The notes under the pieces are model-generated. The model was not told where the DNA came from. It did no database searches and saw nothing but the letters and a program-made list of their open reading frames with translations. A DNA stretch of 64,000 nucleotides from Lunatibacter salilacus (GTDB lineage Bacteria > Bacteroidota > Bacteroidia > Cytophagales > Cyclobacteriaceae): assembly GCF_009797935.1 (NCBI RefSeq), contig NZ_VOLC01000024.1, positions 1 through 64,000 of the forward strand. The letters are read 5' to 3'. Numbering within the stretch: position 1 is the first letter of the stretch; the number at the start of each line of letters is the position of its first letter. Positions 16,284-24,059 of the stretch are shown here, one piece after another. A program made the translations under genes and the position numbers.

Positions 16284-17050
16284 ATATTCATTTCTTCTGT
16301 AATAATCTCCGTCAGCCTTTCCGCCCAGCGGTCATAAACCTTTTCACTTGGATGTAGACCATCCAGGGCCAAATATTGATCCATATGGCCGAGGGATCGG
16401 TATTCTTCCGTTATTTCCAAATACCTGACACCTGATTTCTCAGCAAGTAATTTGTTTGTTTCGTTGAAGCTGTCGATTTCCGAAGCGATCCTTTTTTTAT
16501 CCTGTGCCAGGGAGGTGGCGTATGGAGTCACACCCCAGTCGGGAATGGAGATAACGATGATTCTTTCCGCATCGTCCCCGACCAAGGCCAAAGATTTCAC
16601 CATCAATTCGGAAAAATCTTTTTCGTAATCTTCAAGGGATTGCCCACGGTATTGGTTGTTCACGCCTATCAACAAAGTCAGTAAATCAAATTGTTGTTTG
16701 TCTAGTTTATCTTGGCGGATACCTTGAAGTAGATCTTGGGTGGTCCAGCCAGTTATGGCTATGATAACAGGATCTTTAATTGCTACTCCTCTATTTCTGA
16801 GTTTTAAGGTCAACAAGTTGGGGTAGTTTTGTGAGGGGTCCACGCCTTGGCCGATGGTGTAGGAATCACCCAATGCCAAATAGGATACTGGTCCTGTGCG
16901 AAAAGGAGTATCTGTGGTCGGAGTATTTTGCGTAGGTGTTTCTTCCATAATTGATATGCTGCTTTCGCATGAGGCCAGCACTAACAGAAGCGCTGCCAAA
17001 AGAGCTATTCGAAATGAGTACAGTAGTATTTCCCCGCTAAATATAGACAT
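16277..17050 (-). CDS. SGNH/GDSL-family hydrolase lipoprotein
   Basis: A 257-residue protein. An N-terminal hydrophobic segment runs into the lipobox LVLASC, so Cys ~28 is probably lipidated, followed by a Ser/Thr/Pro linker. The catalytic domain has block I ALGDSYTIGQG (nucleophile Ser), block III LLIGVNNQY, and block V LDGLHPS with the Asp and His. It is an esterase or acyl hydrolase acting on the outside of the inner membrane or on the outer membrane; the substrate is unknown. Its last codons lie in the shared terminator. Confidence 0.92.
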   Translation of the reverse strand: MSIFSGEILLYSFRIALLAALLLVLASCESSISIMEETPTQNTPTTDTPFRTGPVSYLALGDSYTIGQGVDPSQNYPNLLTLKLRNRGVAIKDPVIIAITGWTTQDLLQGIRQDKLDKQQFDLLTLLIGVNNQYRGQSLEDYEKDFSELMVKSLALVGDDAERIIVISIPDWGVTPYATSLAQDKKRIASEIDSFNETNKLLAEKSGVRYLEITEEYRSLGHMDQYLALDGLHPSEKVYDRWAERLTEIITEEMNIR

Positions 17051-17151
17051 AAATGCATAACCGTGGGGCGGGGTTAGAAGTTTAGCATCAGGTTACTAAC
17101 ATTTAATTTTACAAATTATTTGTTTGGTTTGTGATTTTGCCAGTTCCTAAT

Positions 17152-18192
17152 TCAACCAAATATTTTCTCTTCCAATTGAATGGTTCCATTGCCCGCATTC
17201 ATTGTAACTGTTGCGCCCATTGGCAGGATAAACTGTTTCGGAATATGTCCAATCATCGCACCCCGATATGCGGGGATTTTTAAAGGGAGAATATAATCAT
17301 CAAACACCTGATCCAGCGTCAAATTTCCGTATCCCGAAGATGGGTCGCAGTCGGTACATTGACCAAAGACGAATCCTTTTATTTTGTCCAGGGCGCCTAT
17401 GAGTTTCAATGTGCTCATCATCCGGTCTACCCGGTAGGGCTCCTCGCCGATATCTTCCAAAAACAGGATTTTATCTGTAAAATCAGCTATATATGGTGAC
17501 CCGGCCAATGCGGTAAGCACCGTGAGGTTTCCTCCGACGAGGTCCCCGGTCGCTTTTCCGGGAGAGATGGTTTGAATCCGGTTCTTCTTAATGACCAAGT
17601 CATCCTCTTCCACACGTTCATTCTCGAAGGTGACCTGTTCCTGTTCAAAGAAAATTTTCTCGAATTGCGCTACATTAAAGCTGTTCCAACTACCGGTCCC
17701 GTTCGGACCATGGAAGGTTATCAATCCGGTTTGGGCGTAAATGGCGTGGTGGAGCGCAGTAATGTCACTATACCCCAATATGGGTTTTGGATTATCCCGA
17801 ATCAAGCCATAATTAATAAGTGGCAGGATCCGTGCGGCACCGGAACCTCCCCGGATACAGATAACGGCTTTTACCTCAGGATCGCCAAACATGGCGTTCA
17901 GGTCATTCGCCCGTTCTTCGTCAGTACCAGCAAGGTGACCTCTCCGGTTAGCCAAATTTTCGCCTTGCTTTACTCTAAAACCCAATGCTTGCAATGCCTC
18001 AACGGCAAACTGGATCTGTATGCGCTCGGAAGTGGCTGCAGAAGGGCTGATTAAACCTACCAGATCTCCTTTGTTTATAGGAAGAGGTAGCAATTTGGCA
18101 GGGGTAGCGATTTGCGCTTCCGCAGGTAAACTAAGCAGCGGTAACATGCCGGTGCTTGCGCCCAATAGTTGTAGAAATTTTCTCTTTTGCAT
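17152..18192 (-). CDS. LD-carboxypeptidase (peptidase family S66)
   Basis: A 346-residue exported enzyme that trims the D-residue from LD-tetrapeptides during murein recycling. The N-terminus MQKRKFLQLLGASTG ends in a cleavable segment (LSLPAEAQ), resembling a Tat-like signal but without a clear twin Arg. The S66 core shows IRGGSGAARILPLINYG, the nucleophile Ser in ILGYSDITALH near residue 143, Glu in LFLEDIGEEPYRVDRM, and the His in IGHIPKQ near 317. S66 enzymes are often cytoplasmic, so this exported form may instead process periplasmic muropeptides or microcin-like peptides. A DacB-like gene lies upstream on the same strand. Confidence 0.9.
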   Translation of the reverse strand: MQKRKFLQLLGASTGMLPLLSLPAEAQIATPAKLLPLPINKGDLVGLISPSAATSERIQIQFAVEALQALGFRVKQGENLANRRGHLAGTDEERANDLNAMFGDPEVKAVICIRGGSGAARILPLINYGLIRDNPKPILGYSDITALHHAIYAQTGLITFHGPNGTGSWNSFNVAQFEKIFFEQEQVTFENERVEEDDLVIKKNRIQTISPGKATGDLVGGNLTVLTALAGSPYIADFTDKILFLEDIGEEPYRVDRMMSTLKLIGALDKIKGFVFGQCTDCDPSSGYGNLTLDQVFDDYILPLKIPAYRGAMIGHIPKQFILPMGATVTMNAGNGTIQLEEKIFG

Positions 18193-18258
18193 TGAGTTGG
18201 TGGTAAGGGAGTGAATGGGTTTTTATTCAGAGAACATGTAAATGTGATTTTTCCGAAA

Positions 18259-19548
18259 TTAAAAATTATCCCGCACATACAACAGCACTTTCTCGATTTC
18301 TCTTCGGACTACAGTGGCCTTATAAGGATAATTGTTGTTCATTAGGGCAAAGGCATACATTTTTTGTTTTTTGGTCCGAATAAAGCCTACTAGGCTGTGG
18401 TTGTTGCTAATGGTGCCCGTCTTGGCAATTACATAGGGTACAGGAGCGTAGTAGTTTGATTTAAGGGTGCCAGTTCGGCCTCCTACAGGAAATAGCTGCA
18501 TGAGTTCTTCATCGGGGAGGATGCGGTATATTTTTTCCACCAGCGATACCATAGATCTGGGGGTAAGCAAATTATGTCTAGACAATCCAGAACCATCTAC
18601 CCAAAGTGGTTCGTCCGGAAGGTCAAACAAGTAAGTTTTTTTGATATACTCGATGGCTTTCTCGGTGTTCAGCTCTTTGAATACCTCATCAGATACCTGT
18701 AGGAGGAGCTGTTCGGCTATGAAATTGTCACTTTCGAGCAACATTTCTTTATACAGTTCCCTGGTAGGGACTCCCCTGAGTATAAAGTGGTCAGTGGGAA
18801 GGACTTCCTTGGAGGCATGTACATTCTTTCGCCACTCCAAAGCCGCTAAGGTGACGAATGTTTTCTGGGAAGTAATAAAGGGAACCCGTGCCCGCATCCC
18901 GTTATAGGTTCTGGGGTTGAAAAAAAAGTCATTGGAATGCCATTCTCGGGTGACATTCCGGACATTTTTGTCACTTTGATAAATATTAAATAGTGGGGGC
19001 GTTAAATGGGGACGGTTGTTGACATTGATGGCAGTGACTAAATTGCCATAGATAGGTAATGGCGACTTTTCTGCTGAATAGGCAAAGTTGTAATCATCCC
19101 ACTGCCATCCAAAGCCTAAAGCTTCATCTTTCCAATTATGGTCGGAAAAATAGATCTCCTCATAGGTGTTCAGGAAGCCGGTAATTTTTGGATTAGGTAA
19201 CCCGGGATAATTGAGGGAAGGGTCACCAGTTCCCCAAATGACTACATCTTCTCCTTTTGGAGCATATCGGAGTAGGGTACTGCTGTCCCCCAGCACCAAA
19301 AGCGAGGCAAAGAATGTCAACAATTTTGTCGTGGAAGCAGGAATAAAATAGATGTGGCTGTTTTTGTCAAACTGAACGGTTTGGCTGTCCAAGTCATACA
19401 GGAAGAATCCGGTAAGGTGGTTGTCAAAAAAAGAACCAGCTCCAATCAACTTATCCAACCCTTCATACCTTGCCCGTATATCTTGTGAAAACGTATCAAA
19501 TGAAATAACTAACAGGATGAAAAAAAGCACTGTGGTTTTTTTACACAT
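18259..19548 (-). CDS. dacB: D-alanyl-D-alanine carboxypeptidase/endopeptidase (PBP4, family S13)
   Basis: A 429-residue periplasmic penicillin-binding protein. The signal peptide ends near residue 21 (SFDTFSQD). Active-site motifs are SxxK in IPASTTKLLTFF near residue 71, SxN in GSGLSRHN near 317, and KTG in VIAKTGTISNNHS near 376. It removes terminal D-Ala or cuts cross-links in peptidoglycan. It is somewhat shorter than E. coli DacB (477), as is usual in Bacteroidota. Adjacent to the LD-carboxypeptidase on the same strand, so the pair handles murein trimming. Confidence 0.92.
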   Translation of the reverse strand: MCKKTTVLFFILLVISFDTFSQDIRARYEGLDKLIGAGSFFDNHLTGFFLYDLDSQTVQFDKNSHIYFIPASTTKLLTFFASLLVLGDSSTLLRYAPKGEDVVIWGTGDPSLNYPGLPNPKITGFLNTYEEIYFSDHNWKDEALGFGWQWDDYNFAYSAEKSPLPIYGNLVTAINVNNRPHLTPPLFNIYQSDKNVRNVTREWHSNDFFFNPRTYNGMRARVPFITSQKTFVTLAALEWRKNVHASKEVLPTDHFILRGVPTRELYKEMLLESDNFIAEQLLLQVSDEVFKELNTEKAIEYIKKTYLFDLPDEPLWVDGSGLSRHNLLTPRSMVSLVEKIYRILPDEELMQLFPVGGRTGTLKSNYYAPVPYVIAKTGTISNNHSLVGFIRTKKQKMYAFALMNNNYPYKATVVRREIEKVLLYVRDNF

Positions 19549-19570
19549 ATTTTATGAAATATATTTTCTT

Positions 19571-19960
19571 TTAAGAATGTGAATTGATTTTTGCCGCACC
19601 CCAAAACAGCCAAGCCCACCCCAATATAAAAGCCACACCGCCAAAAGGCGTAACAGCTCCCAGAATGGTGACTCCTGTAATTGACAATACGTAAAGTGAT
19701 CCTGAAAAAACAATAATTCCCGCAATAAAAAACCAAGCTCCTTGTTTAAAAGCATTGCTTTGGGGGAAATTGGCGGATAATATCCCAAGCATCAACAGGG
19801 CCAGGCTATGATAAAAATGATAGCTGACCGCAGTTTCGTAGGTAGCCAGTCGTCCTGTTTTCTCCAAAATCGGTTCTAATCCATGAGCTCCGAACGCACC
19901 GAGAATTACCGCAAGCGCTCCAGATACAGCGGCTGTTTGAATTATATGTTTTGTTTTCAT
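19571..19960 (-). CDS. DUF423 small membrane protein
   Basis: A 129-residue protein with four membrane segments, of the DUF423/YgdD family. Signature: GALAVILGAFGAHGL near residue 15, ATYETAVSYHFYHSLALL near 40, and GVTILGAVTPFGGVAFILGWAWL near the end. I start at ATG 19960, one codon after a TTG. Function unknown. It follows YggS with a 3-bp gap, so the two are co-transcribed. Confidence 0.92.
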   Translation of the reverse strand: MKTKHIIQTAAVSGALAVILGAFGAHGLEPILEKTGRLATYETAVSYHFYHSLALLMLGILSANFPQSNAFKQGAWFFIAGIIVFSGSLYVLSITGVTILGAVTPFGGVAFILGWAWLFWGAAKINSHS

Positions 19961-19963
19961 CAA

Positions 19964-20638
19964 TTAGTTCGTGTCTCTTGCCCCGAAGATAGCACTTCCA
20001 ATGCGCACCATGGTACTTCCCTCTTCCTGTGCAATCAAATAATCGGCACTCATACCCATACTGAGTTCCTTTAAATTTACCTGCTGTGGCAAGCTATCCA
20101 GCTTAAACTGGTCCATAAGCGTTCTTAGATAAGAAAATTCTTCCCTAATGGTGTCCGTGTCCTCCGTATAGGTCGCCATTCCCATAAAGCCTCCTATGTG
20201 AATATGATCCATTTTCCGGATGGCATCTCCCAACAGTATTTCTTTTAACTCCTGTTCGTCCAAGCCGAATTTTGTTTCTTCTTTGGCGATGTGTATTTGA
20301 AGCAAACAGGAAATCACCCTATCCGCCTTTTGTCCTTCCTTATTGATCTGTTCCAACAGCCGCAAGGAATCCACCCCGTGGATTAGATAGACAAATGGAG
20401 AAATGAACTTCACCTTATTACGCTGTAGGTGTCCTATCATATGCCAACGTATATCATCGGGCAGTTGGGGGGCTTTTTCAGCCATCTCCTGAACTTTATT
20501 TTCTCCGAAATCCCTAATACCGGCATCATAAGCTTCTTTGATCGCAGATACAGGTTTTGTTTTGCTTACGGCGATCAAAAGACAGTCTGGTGAAGAAAAG
20601 GTGTTTTTTATATGATTAAGATTTTCTTTTATGCTCAT
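19964..20638 (-). CDS. YggS-family PLP homeostasis protein
   Basis: A 224-residue PLP-binding protein, starting at ATG 20638 (MSIKENLNHIKN) rather than the upstream ATG 20671, which would add 11 polar residues. The PLP lysine is in LIAVSKTKPV near residue 29, followed by DFGENKVQEMAEK, WHMIGHLQRNKVKF, and LSMGMSADYLIA plus GSTMVRIGSAIFG for phosphate binding. The family controls free PLP and has no known enzyme activity. It diverges from the GH3-like gene. Confidence 0.93.
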   Translation of the reverse strand: MSIKENLNHIKNTFSSPDCLLIAVSKTKPVSAIKEAYDAGIRDFGENKVQEMAEKAPQLPDDIRWHMIGHLQRNKVKFISPFVYLIHGVDSLRLLEQINKEGQKADRVISCLLQIHIAKEETKFGLDEQELKEILLGDAIRKMDHIHIGGFMGMATYTEDTDTIREEFSYLRTLMDQFKLDSLPQQVNLKELSMGMSADYLIAQEEGSTMVRIGSAIFGARDTN

Positions 20639-20708
20639 TCGTGTAAATTTACTGTTGGATTTAGTTATCAAATTGGTATAAATAACATTTTATCTCTAAT
20701 ACAAATAT

Positions 20709-22259
20709 ATGGCTATATTAGGTACATTACTAAAAAATGGCATCCGATTGCGGGAATCCTTAGAGCAGGAATATGGCGCTCCCGAGGCTCTTCAAAAAAA
20801 TGAGCTAAAAAAGTTTCTGATCTTAGCCTCCAAAACACAGATTGGGCAAAAATATAGGTTTAAAGAAATTCTTGGCGAGTTCAAGAAGGATGATCAGGCG
20901 TACTATGATGTTTTTAAGAAGAACATTCCCATTTACGATTATGAAAAAATATATACCGAGTGGTGGCATAAGCTAAGGGAGGGAGAACCCAATGTGACCT
21001 GGCCGGGAAAAGTGAAATATTTCGCGTTAACCTCCGGTACATCCGGTGGGCCGTCCAAATACATTCCGGTCACGAACAGAATGGTGAACGCCATCCGGAA
21101 GACTGGGGTAAGGCAGATGCTTACCTTGTCTAAGTATGACCTTCCGGATCATATGTTTAACAAGGGTATCTTGATGTTGGGTGGAAGCACGGACCTGGAT
21201 TTCAACGGAACCTACTTTTCTGGAGACCTGAGCGGAATAACAATCAAGCAACTCCCTGTTTGGTTTCAGCGATTTTATAAGCCCGGATACTCCATTGCCA
21301 AAAACCGAAACTGGGGTGAGAAGTTGGAGCAAATGGTTGAAATTGCTCCCCAATGGGATATCGGGATAATTGTCGGTGTTCCTGCTTGGCTTCAGATTTT
21401 AATGGAAAAGATCATTGAACGGTATCAGGTTAAAACAATCCACGATATTTGGCCAAATCTGGGCATTTTCGTTCACGGAGGGGTGTTTTTTGAGCCTTAT
21501 AAGAAGGGATTTGAGAAACTGCTAAAACATCCGCTTATCTATATTGAGACTTATTTGGCCAGTGAAGGTTTCTTGGCCTTTCAAGCTTTCCCCAATCGTA
21601 AATCCATGCGGCTGGTTTTGAACAATGGGATTTTTTACGAATTTATTCCCTTCAACAGAAAGAATTTTGATGAAAATGGGGAAATGAAAGCAGGGTGTCA
21701 AACTCTTGCGATTCACGAGATAGAGGAAGGTTTTGATTATGCTTTATTGATCACAACCTGTGCGGGCGCATGGCGATATCTTATAGGAGATGTAATTCGT
21801 TTCGTATCCAAAGATTCAAGCGAAATCATTATTACAGGTAGAACAAAGCACTTTTTGAGTCTATGTGGGGAGCACCTTTCTGTGGATAACCTGAACAAGG
21901 CCGTTCAGGCGGTGGAGGAAAAATGGGATATTAGTGTGCAGGAATTTACCGTTTTGGGCGTTCCCCATGGCAACTTGTTTGCTCATCAATGGTATATAGG
22001 TACGGACGATCCAATTGATGAGAGTCAACTTACTACATTTTTGGACCAAAGTCTGATACAGTTGAATGATGATTATGCGACTGAGAGAAAGCATGCGCTA
22101 AAAGAGATACGGGTTAATATCTTGCCTGTCCGAGTATTCTATGATTGGATGAGATCCGAAGGTAAGGAAGGCGGGCAAAATAAGTTTCCCCGAGTGCTTA
22201 AAGGGCCTAAAGCCGACTCTTGGAGGGCATTTCTTTCCCAGAATAAAGACCTTCCTTAA
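20709..22259 (+). CDS. GH3-family acyl-adenylating enzyme
   Basis: A 516-residue protein of the GH3 (auxin-responsive) family, members of the ANL adenylate-forming fold that conjugate an activated carboxylic acid to an amine. The ATP loop is FALTSGTSGGPSKYIPVT near residue 105. YIETYLASEGFLAFQ, CAGAWRYLIGDVIRFV and GRTKHFLSLCGEHLS are conserved GH3 segments. Bacterial GH3 proteins are common in Bacteroidota but their substrates are unknown. It is 2 bp before a LysE-type exporter, so it is tempting to infer that the product, perhaps an acyl amino acid, is exported; that is speculation. Confidence 0.9.
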   Translation: MAILGTLLKNGIRLRESLEQEYGAPEALQKNELKKFLILASKTQIGQKYRFKEILGEFKKDDQAYYDVFKKNIPIYDYEKIYTEWWHKLREGEPNVTWPGKVKYFALTSGTSGGPSKYIPVTNRMVNAIRKTGVRQMLTLSKYDLPDHMFNKGILMLGGSTDLDFNGTYFSGDLSGITIKQLPVWFQRFYKPGYSIAKNRNWGEKLEQMVEIAPQWDIGIIVGVPAWLQILMEKIIERYQVKTIHDIWPNLGIFVHGGVFFEPYKKGFEKLLKHPLIYIETYLASEGFLAFQAFPNRKSMRLVLNNGIFYEFIPFNRKNFDENGEMKAGCQTLAIHEIEEGFDYALLITTCAGAWRYLIGDVIRFVSKDSSEIIITGRTKHFLSLCGEHLSVDNLNKAVQAVEEKWDISVQEFTVLGVPHGNLFAHQWYIGTDDPIDESQLTTFLDQSLIQLNDDYATERKHALKEIRVNILPVRVFYDWMRSEGKEGGQNKFPRVLKGPKADSWRAFLSQNKDLP

Positions 22260-22261
22260 GC

Positions 22262-22888
22262 ATGTTGCTTCTTGAAGGAATAGGAATGGGTATAATACTT
22301 TCGCTGATTATTGGGCCGGTTTTTTTCGCGCTGATCCAGCACAGTATGACCTACGGTTTCAGGCATGCGGTGGTCATGGCACTGGGCATTCTGGTAAGTG
22401 ATGCGATTTATGTCTTGATTTCGAACGTTGGTTTCCAGTGGCTTTCGGCAAACCCGTTTTTCAAATCGGCATTAGGTTTGGGTGGAGGATTGATTTTGAT
22501 CGGATTTGGGATAATATCGTTCAGAAAAAGAAACATACAGCGGCCAAATACAGGTGGGGTCTTGGCAAAATCATTTTCAAAGAGGAAGGGTTTTTTGAAA
22601 GGGTTAAGCTTAAACGGAATCAATCCTTTTGTCTTGTTATTTTGGATTTCGGTAGCTGGATTGGTAAACGTGAGAAGAGAACTGACGACATATGATAAGT
22701 TACTGTATTACGTTGGCGTGTTGGTAACTGTTTTTTCCATCGATATATTAAAAGCGTATGTGTCCAAATACCTGAGCCGGTACATTACTCCTAGGTTGAT
22801 GCAGAAGCTAAACAGATTGGTAGGGATGGTGTTAATAGTATTCGGCTTCCGACTTGTATATTTCGCACTTCAAACCATTCCAATATGA
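22262..22888 (+). CDS. LysE/RhtB-family exporter
   Basis: A 208-residue inner-membrane protein with about six membrane segments. The N-terminal GMGIILSLIIGPVFFALIQHSMTYGFRHAVVMALGILVSDAIYV is the characteristic LysE pattern, and the middle LKGLSLNGINPFVLLFWISV matches the second conserved block. The family exports amino acids and related small molecules by exchange for protons. It is sandwiched in a three-gene unit: 2 bp after the GH3-like gene, and overlapping the next gene by 4 bp (ATGA). Confidence 0.9.
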   Translation: MLLLEGIGMGIILSLIIGPVFFALIQHSMTYGFRHAVVMALGILVSDAIYVLISNVGFQWLSANPFFKSALGLGGGLILIGFGIISFRKRNIQRPNTGGVLAKSFSKRKGFLKGLSLNGINPFVLLFWISVAGLVNVRRELTTYDKLLYYVGVLVTVFSIDILKAYVSKYLSRYITPRLMQKLNRLVGMVLIVFGFRLVYFALQTIPI

Positions 22889-23496
22889 AAGTCACAAATA
22901 CCACTTTTCGTTTCTTAATAATGATCCCTATGTTTTGGTTGGTGGCTATAGGTGTTTCCCAAGCCCAAAGCCATGAAGGATTTGCCCCTTTTAATAGGGA
23001 ACGGATTTCATTTGAAAAGCAGGGGATGCTCTTATTGGCTACCTGGTCGCTTGGTAATTTGGCTTGGGGAGGAATCGGGGCTTCCAATTCGCAGGGTGTT
23101 GCCAAAGGGTTTCACCAAATGAACATGTACTGGAACGGTGTTAACCTGATCATTGCAGGGCTGGGCTATTATCACGCCTTCAAGGAAATTCCGAGTTCGG
23201 AATTTTGGGAAACTCTGGATGCACAGCACCGGATGGAAAAAATCCTGTTATTCAACGCAGGGTTGGATGTGGGATATATTGCGGGAGGGCTTTATTTGAA
23301 TGAACGGGGAAAACGGTTAGGCAGGGAACAATGGCAGGGTTTTGGAAAATCAGTGGTGCTTCAAGGTGCTTTTTTACTGAGTTTTGACATCATCATGTAT
23401 CTTGTGATGCGGGATCATGCGGGGGATTTACCTAGGATTTTTGAGCAGGTTGTTGTAAGTGGAAATGGGATTGGTATTCGAGTGCCGATTCGATAA
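22885..23496 (+). CDS. DUF6992-like membrane protein
   Basis: A 203-residue protein with a signal peptide (IMIPMFWLVAIGVSQAQSH) and about four further hydrophobic segments. FEKQGMLLLATWSLGNLAWGGIGAS, FHQMNMYWNGVNLIIAGLGYYHAF and HRMEKILLFNAGLDVGYIAGGLYL match my memory of the Bacteroidota DUF6992 family; no function is known. It overlaps the LysE gene by 4 bp, so it belongs to the same transcript as the GH3-like enzyme and exporter. A 20-bp perfect palindrome follows 16 bp after its stop. Confidence 0.75.
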   Translation: MKVTNTTFRFLIMIPMFWLVAIGVSQAQSHEGFAPFNRERISFEKQGMLLLATWSLGNLAWGGIGASNSQGVAKGFHQMNMYWNGVNLIIAGLGYYHAFKEIPSSEFWETLDAQHRMEKILLFNAGLDVGYIAGGLYLNERGKRLGREQWQGFGKSVVLQGAFLLSFDIIMYLVMRDHAGDLPRIFEQVVVSGNGIGIRVPIR

Positions 23497-23512
23497 TCAA
23501 AGGGAATAAAAT

Positions 23513-23532
23513 AATCAAACCATGGTTTGATT
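23513..23532. repeat. Perfect 20-bp palindrome
   Basis: Arms AATCAAACCA and TGGTTTGATT join with no loop, centred on CATG, and are followed by TTT. It lies 16 bp after the DUF6992-like stop. It can act as a weak terminator for the GH3-LysE-DUF6992 unit or as a binding site for a dimeric regulator. The lack of a loop favours a DNA-binding site, while the trailing T-run is short. Confidence 0.6.
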
Positions 23533-23816
23533 TTAGGAATGAGCGTTTAACCCAAGCGACGATTATTTTGAATAATGATCAGGGATGGATATTACGGTAA
23601 AATGTTTTGTGGTTTATTATTTTTTTTTGATTGCCTCAAATAAAAATTTTCATGGTTTTAATGCCAATATTCAAATAAAACTGGTCAAATTTTCAGTGAA
23701 TTTGGGTTTTTTGGCTTGGAATGCCCATTCCATCTGAGAAGGATATATTTTTTCAGTTTTAATATCCGTTCATGGAAAATATTTTTTTTTCTCTTCAAAA
23801 AAAAGTATTTGGGGGC

Positions 23817-23848
23817 GTTGTTTTTTTATAAATTAAATTTTACCTTTC
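23817..23848 (+). promoter_or_regulatory. Candidate promoter for the susC-susD unit
   Basis: GTTG at 23817-23820, 20 nt, then TACCTTTC at 23841-23848. This is one mismatch from TTTG and one from TAnnTTTG, with the same 20-nt spacing as the clear promoter at 9098-9129. Transcription would start near 23855, giving a ~205-nt leader. Long leaders are known for sus-type genes, where they can be regulated post-transcriptionally. Confidence 0.45.
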
Positions 23849-24059
23849 AAGTGTGATACAATCAAATAGTGTATATTTAATCTCTAACCGGAATATAATT
23901 CTTAAAAATACGGTAAGCGTTGGTTACTTAGAGAAGGGTTTCAAGTATCATCTAATTTAATTTTTATTTTATTGTTCCACCCACATAAAAAGACCTTGTT
24001 TATCTGCTCGTGCGGATTTCACATATGGTAAGTTCAATTTTCATCCAAAATAATTAATT

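Larger units (their letters stand above)
23497..24059. other. 563-bp AT-rich leader region upstream of susC
   Basis: No open frame of note. It holds a perfect palindrome (23513-23532) close to the upstream gene and a promoter-like element (23817-23848) about 210 bp before susC. Between the promoter and the ATG lies a ~200-nt leader. The segment near 24001-24030 has TCTGCTCGTGCGGA, but I see no known riboswitch there. Confidence 0.6.

Noticed and set aside
24001-24059. Riboswitch before susC
   Set aside because: I could not draw a conserved pairing or aptamer motif; only a long leader is supported.
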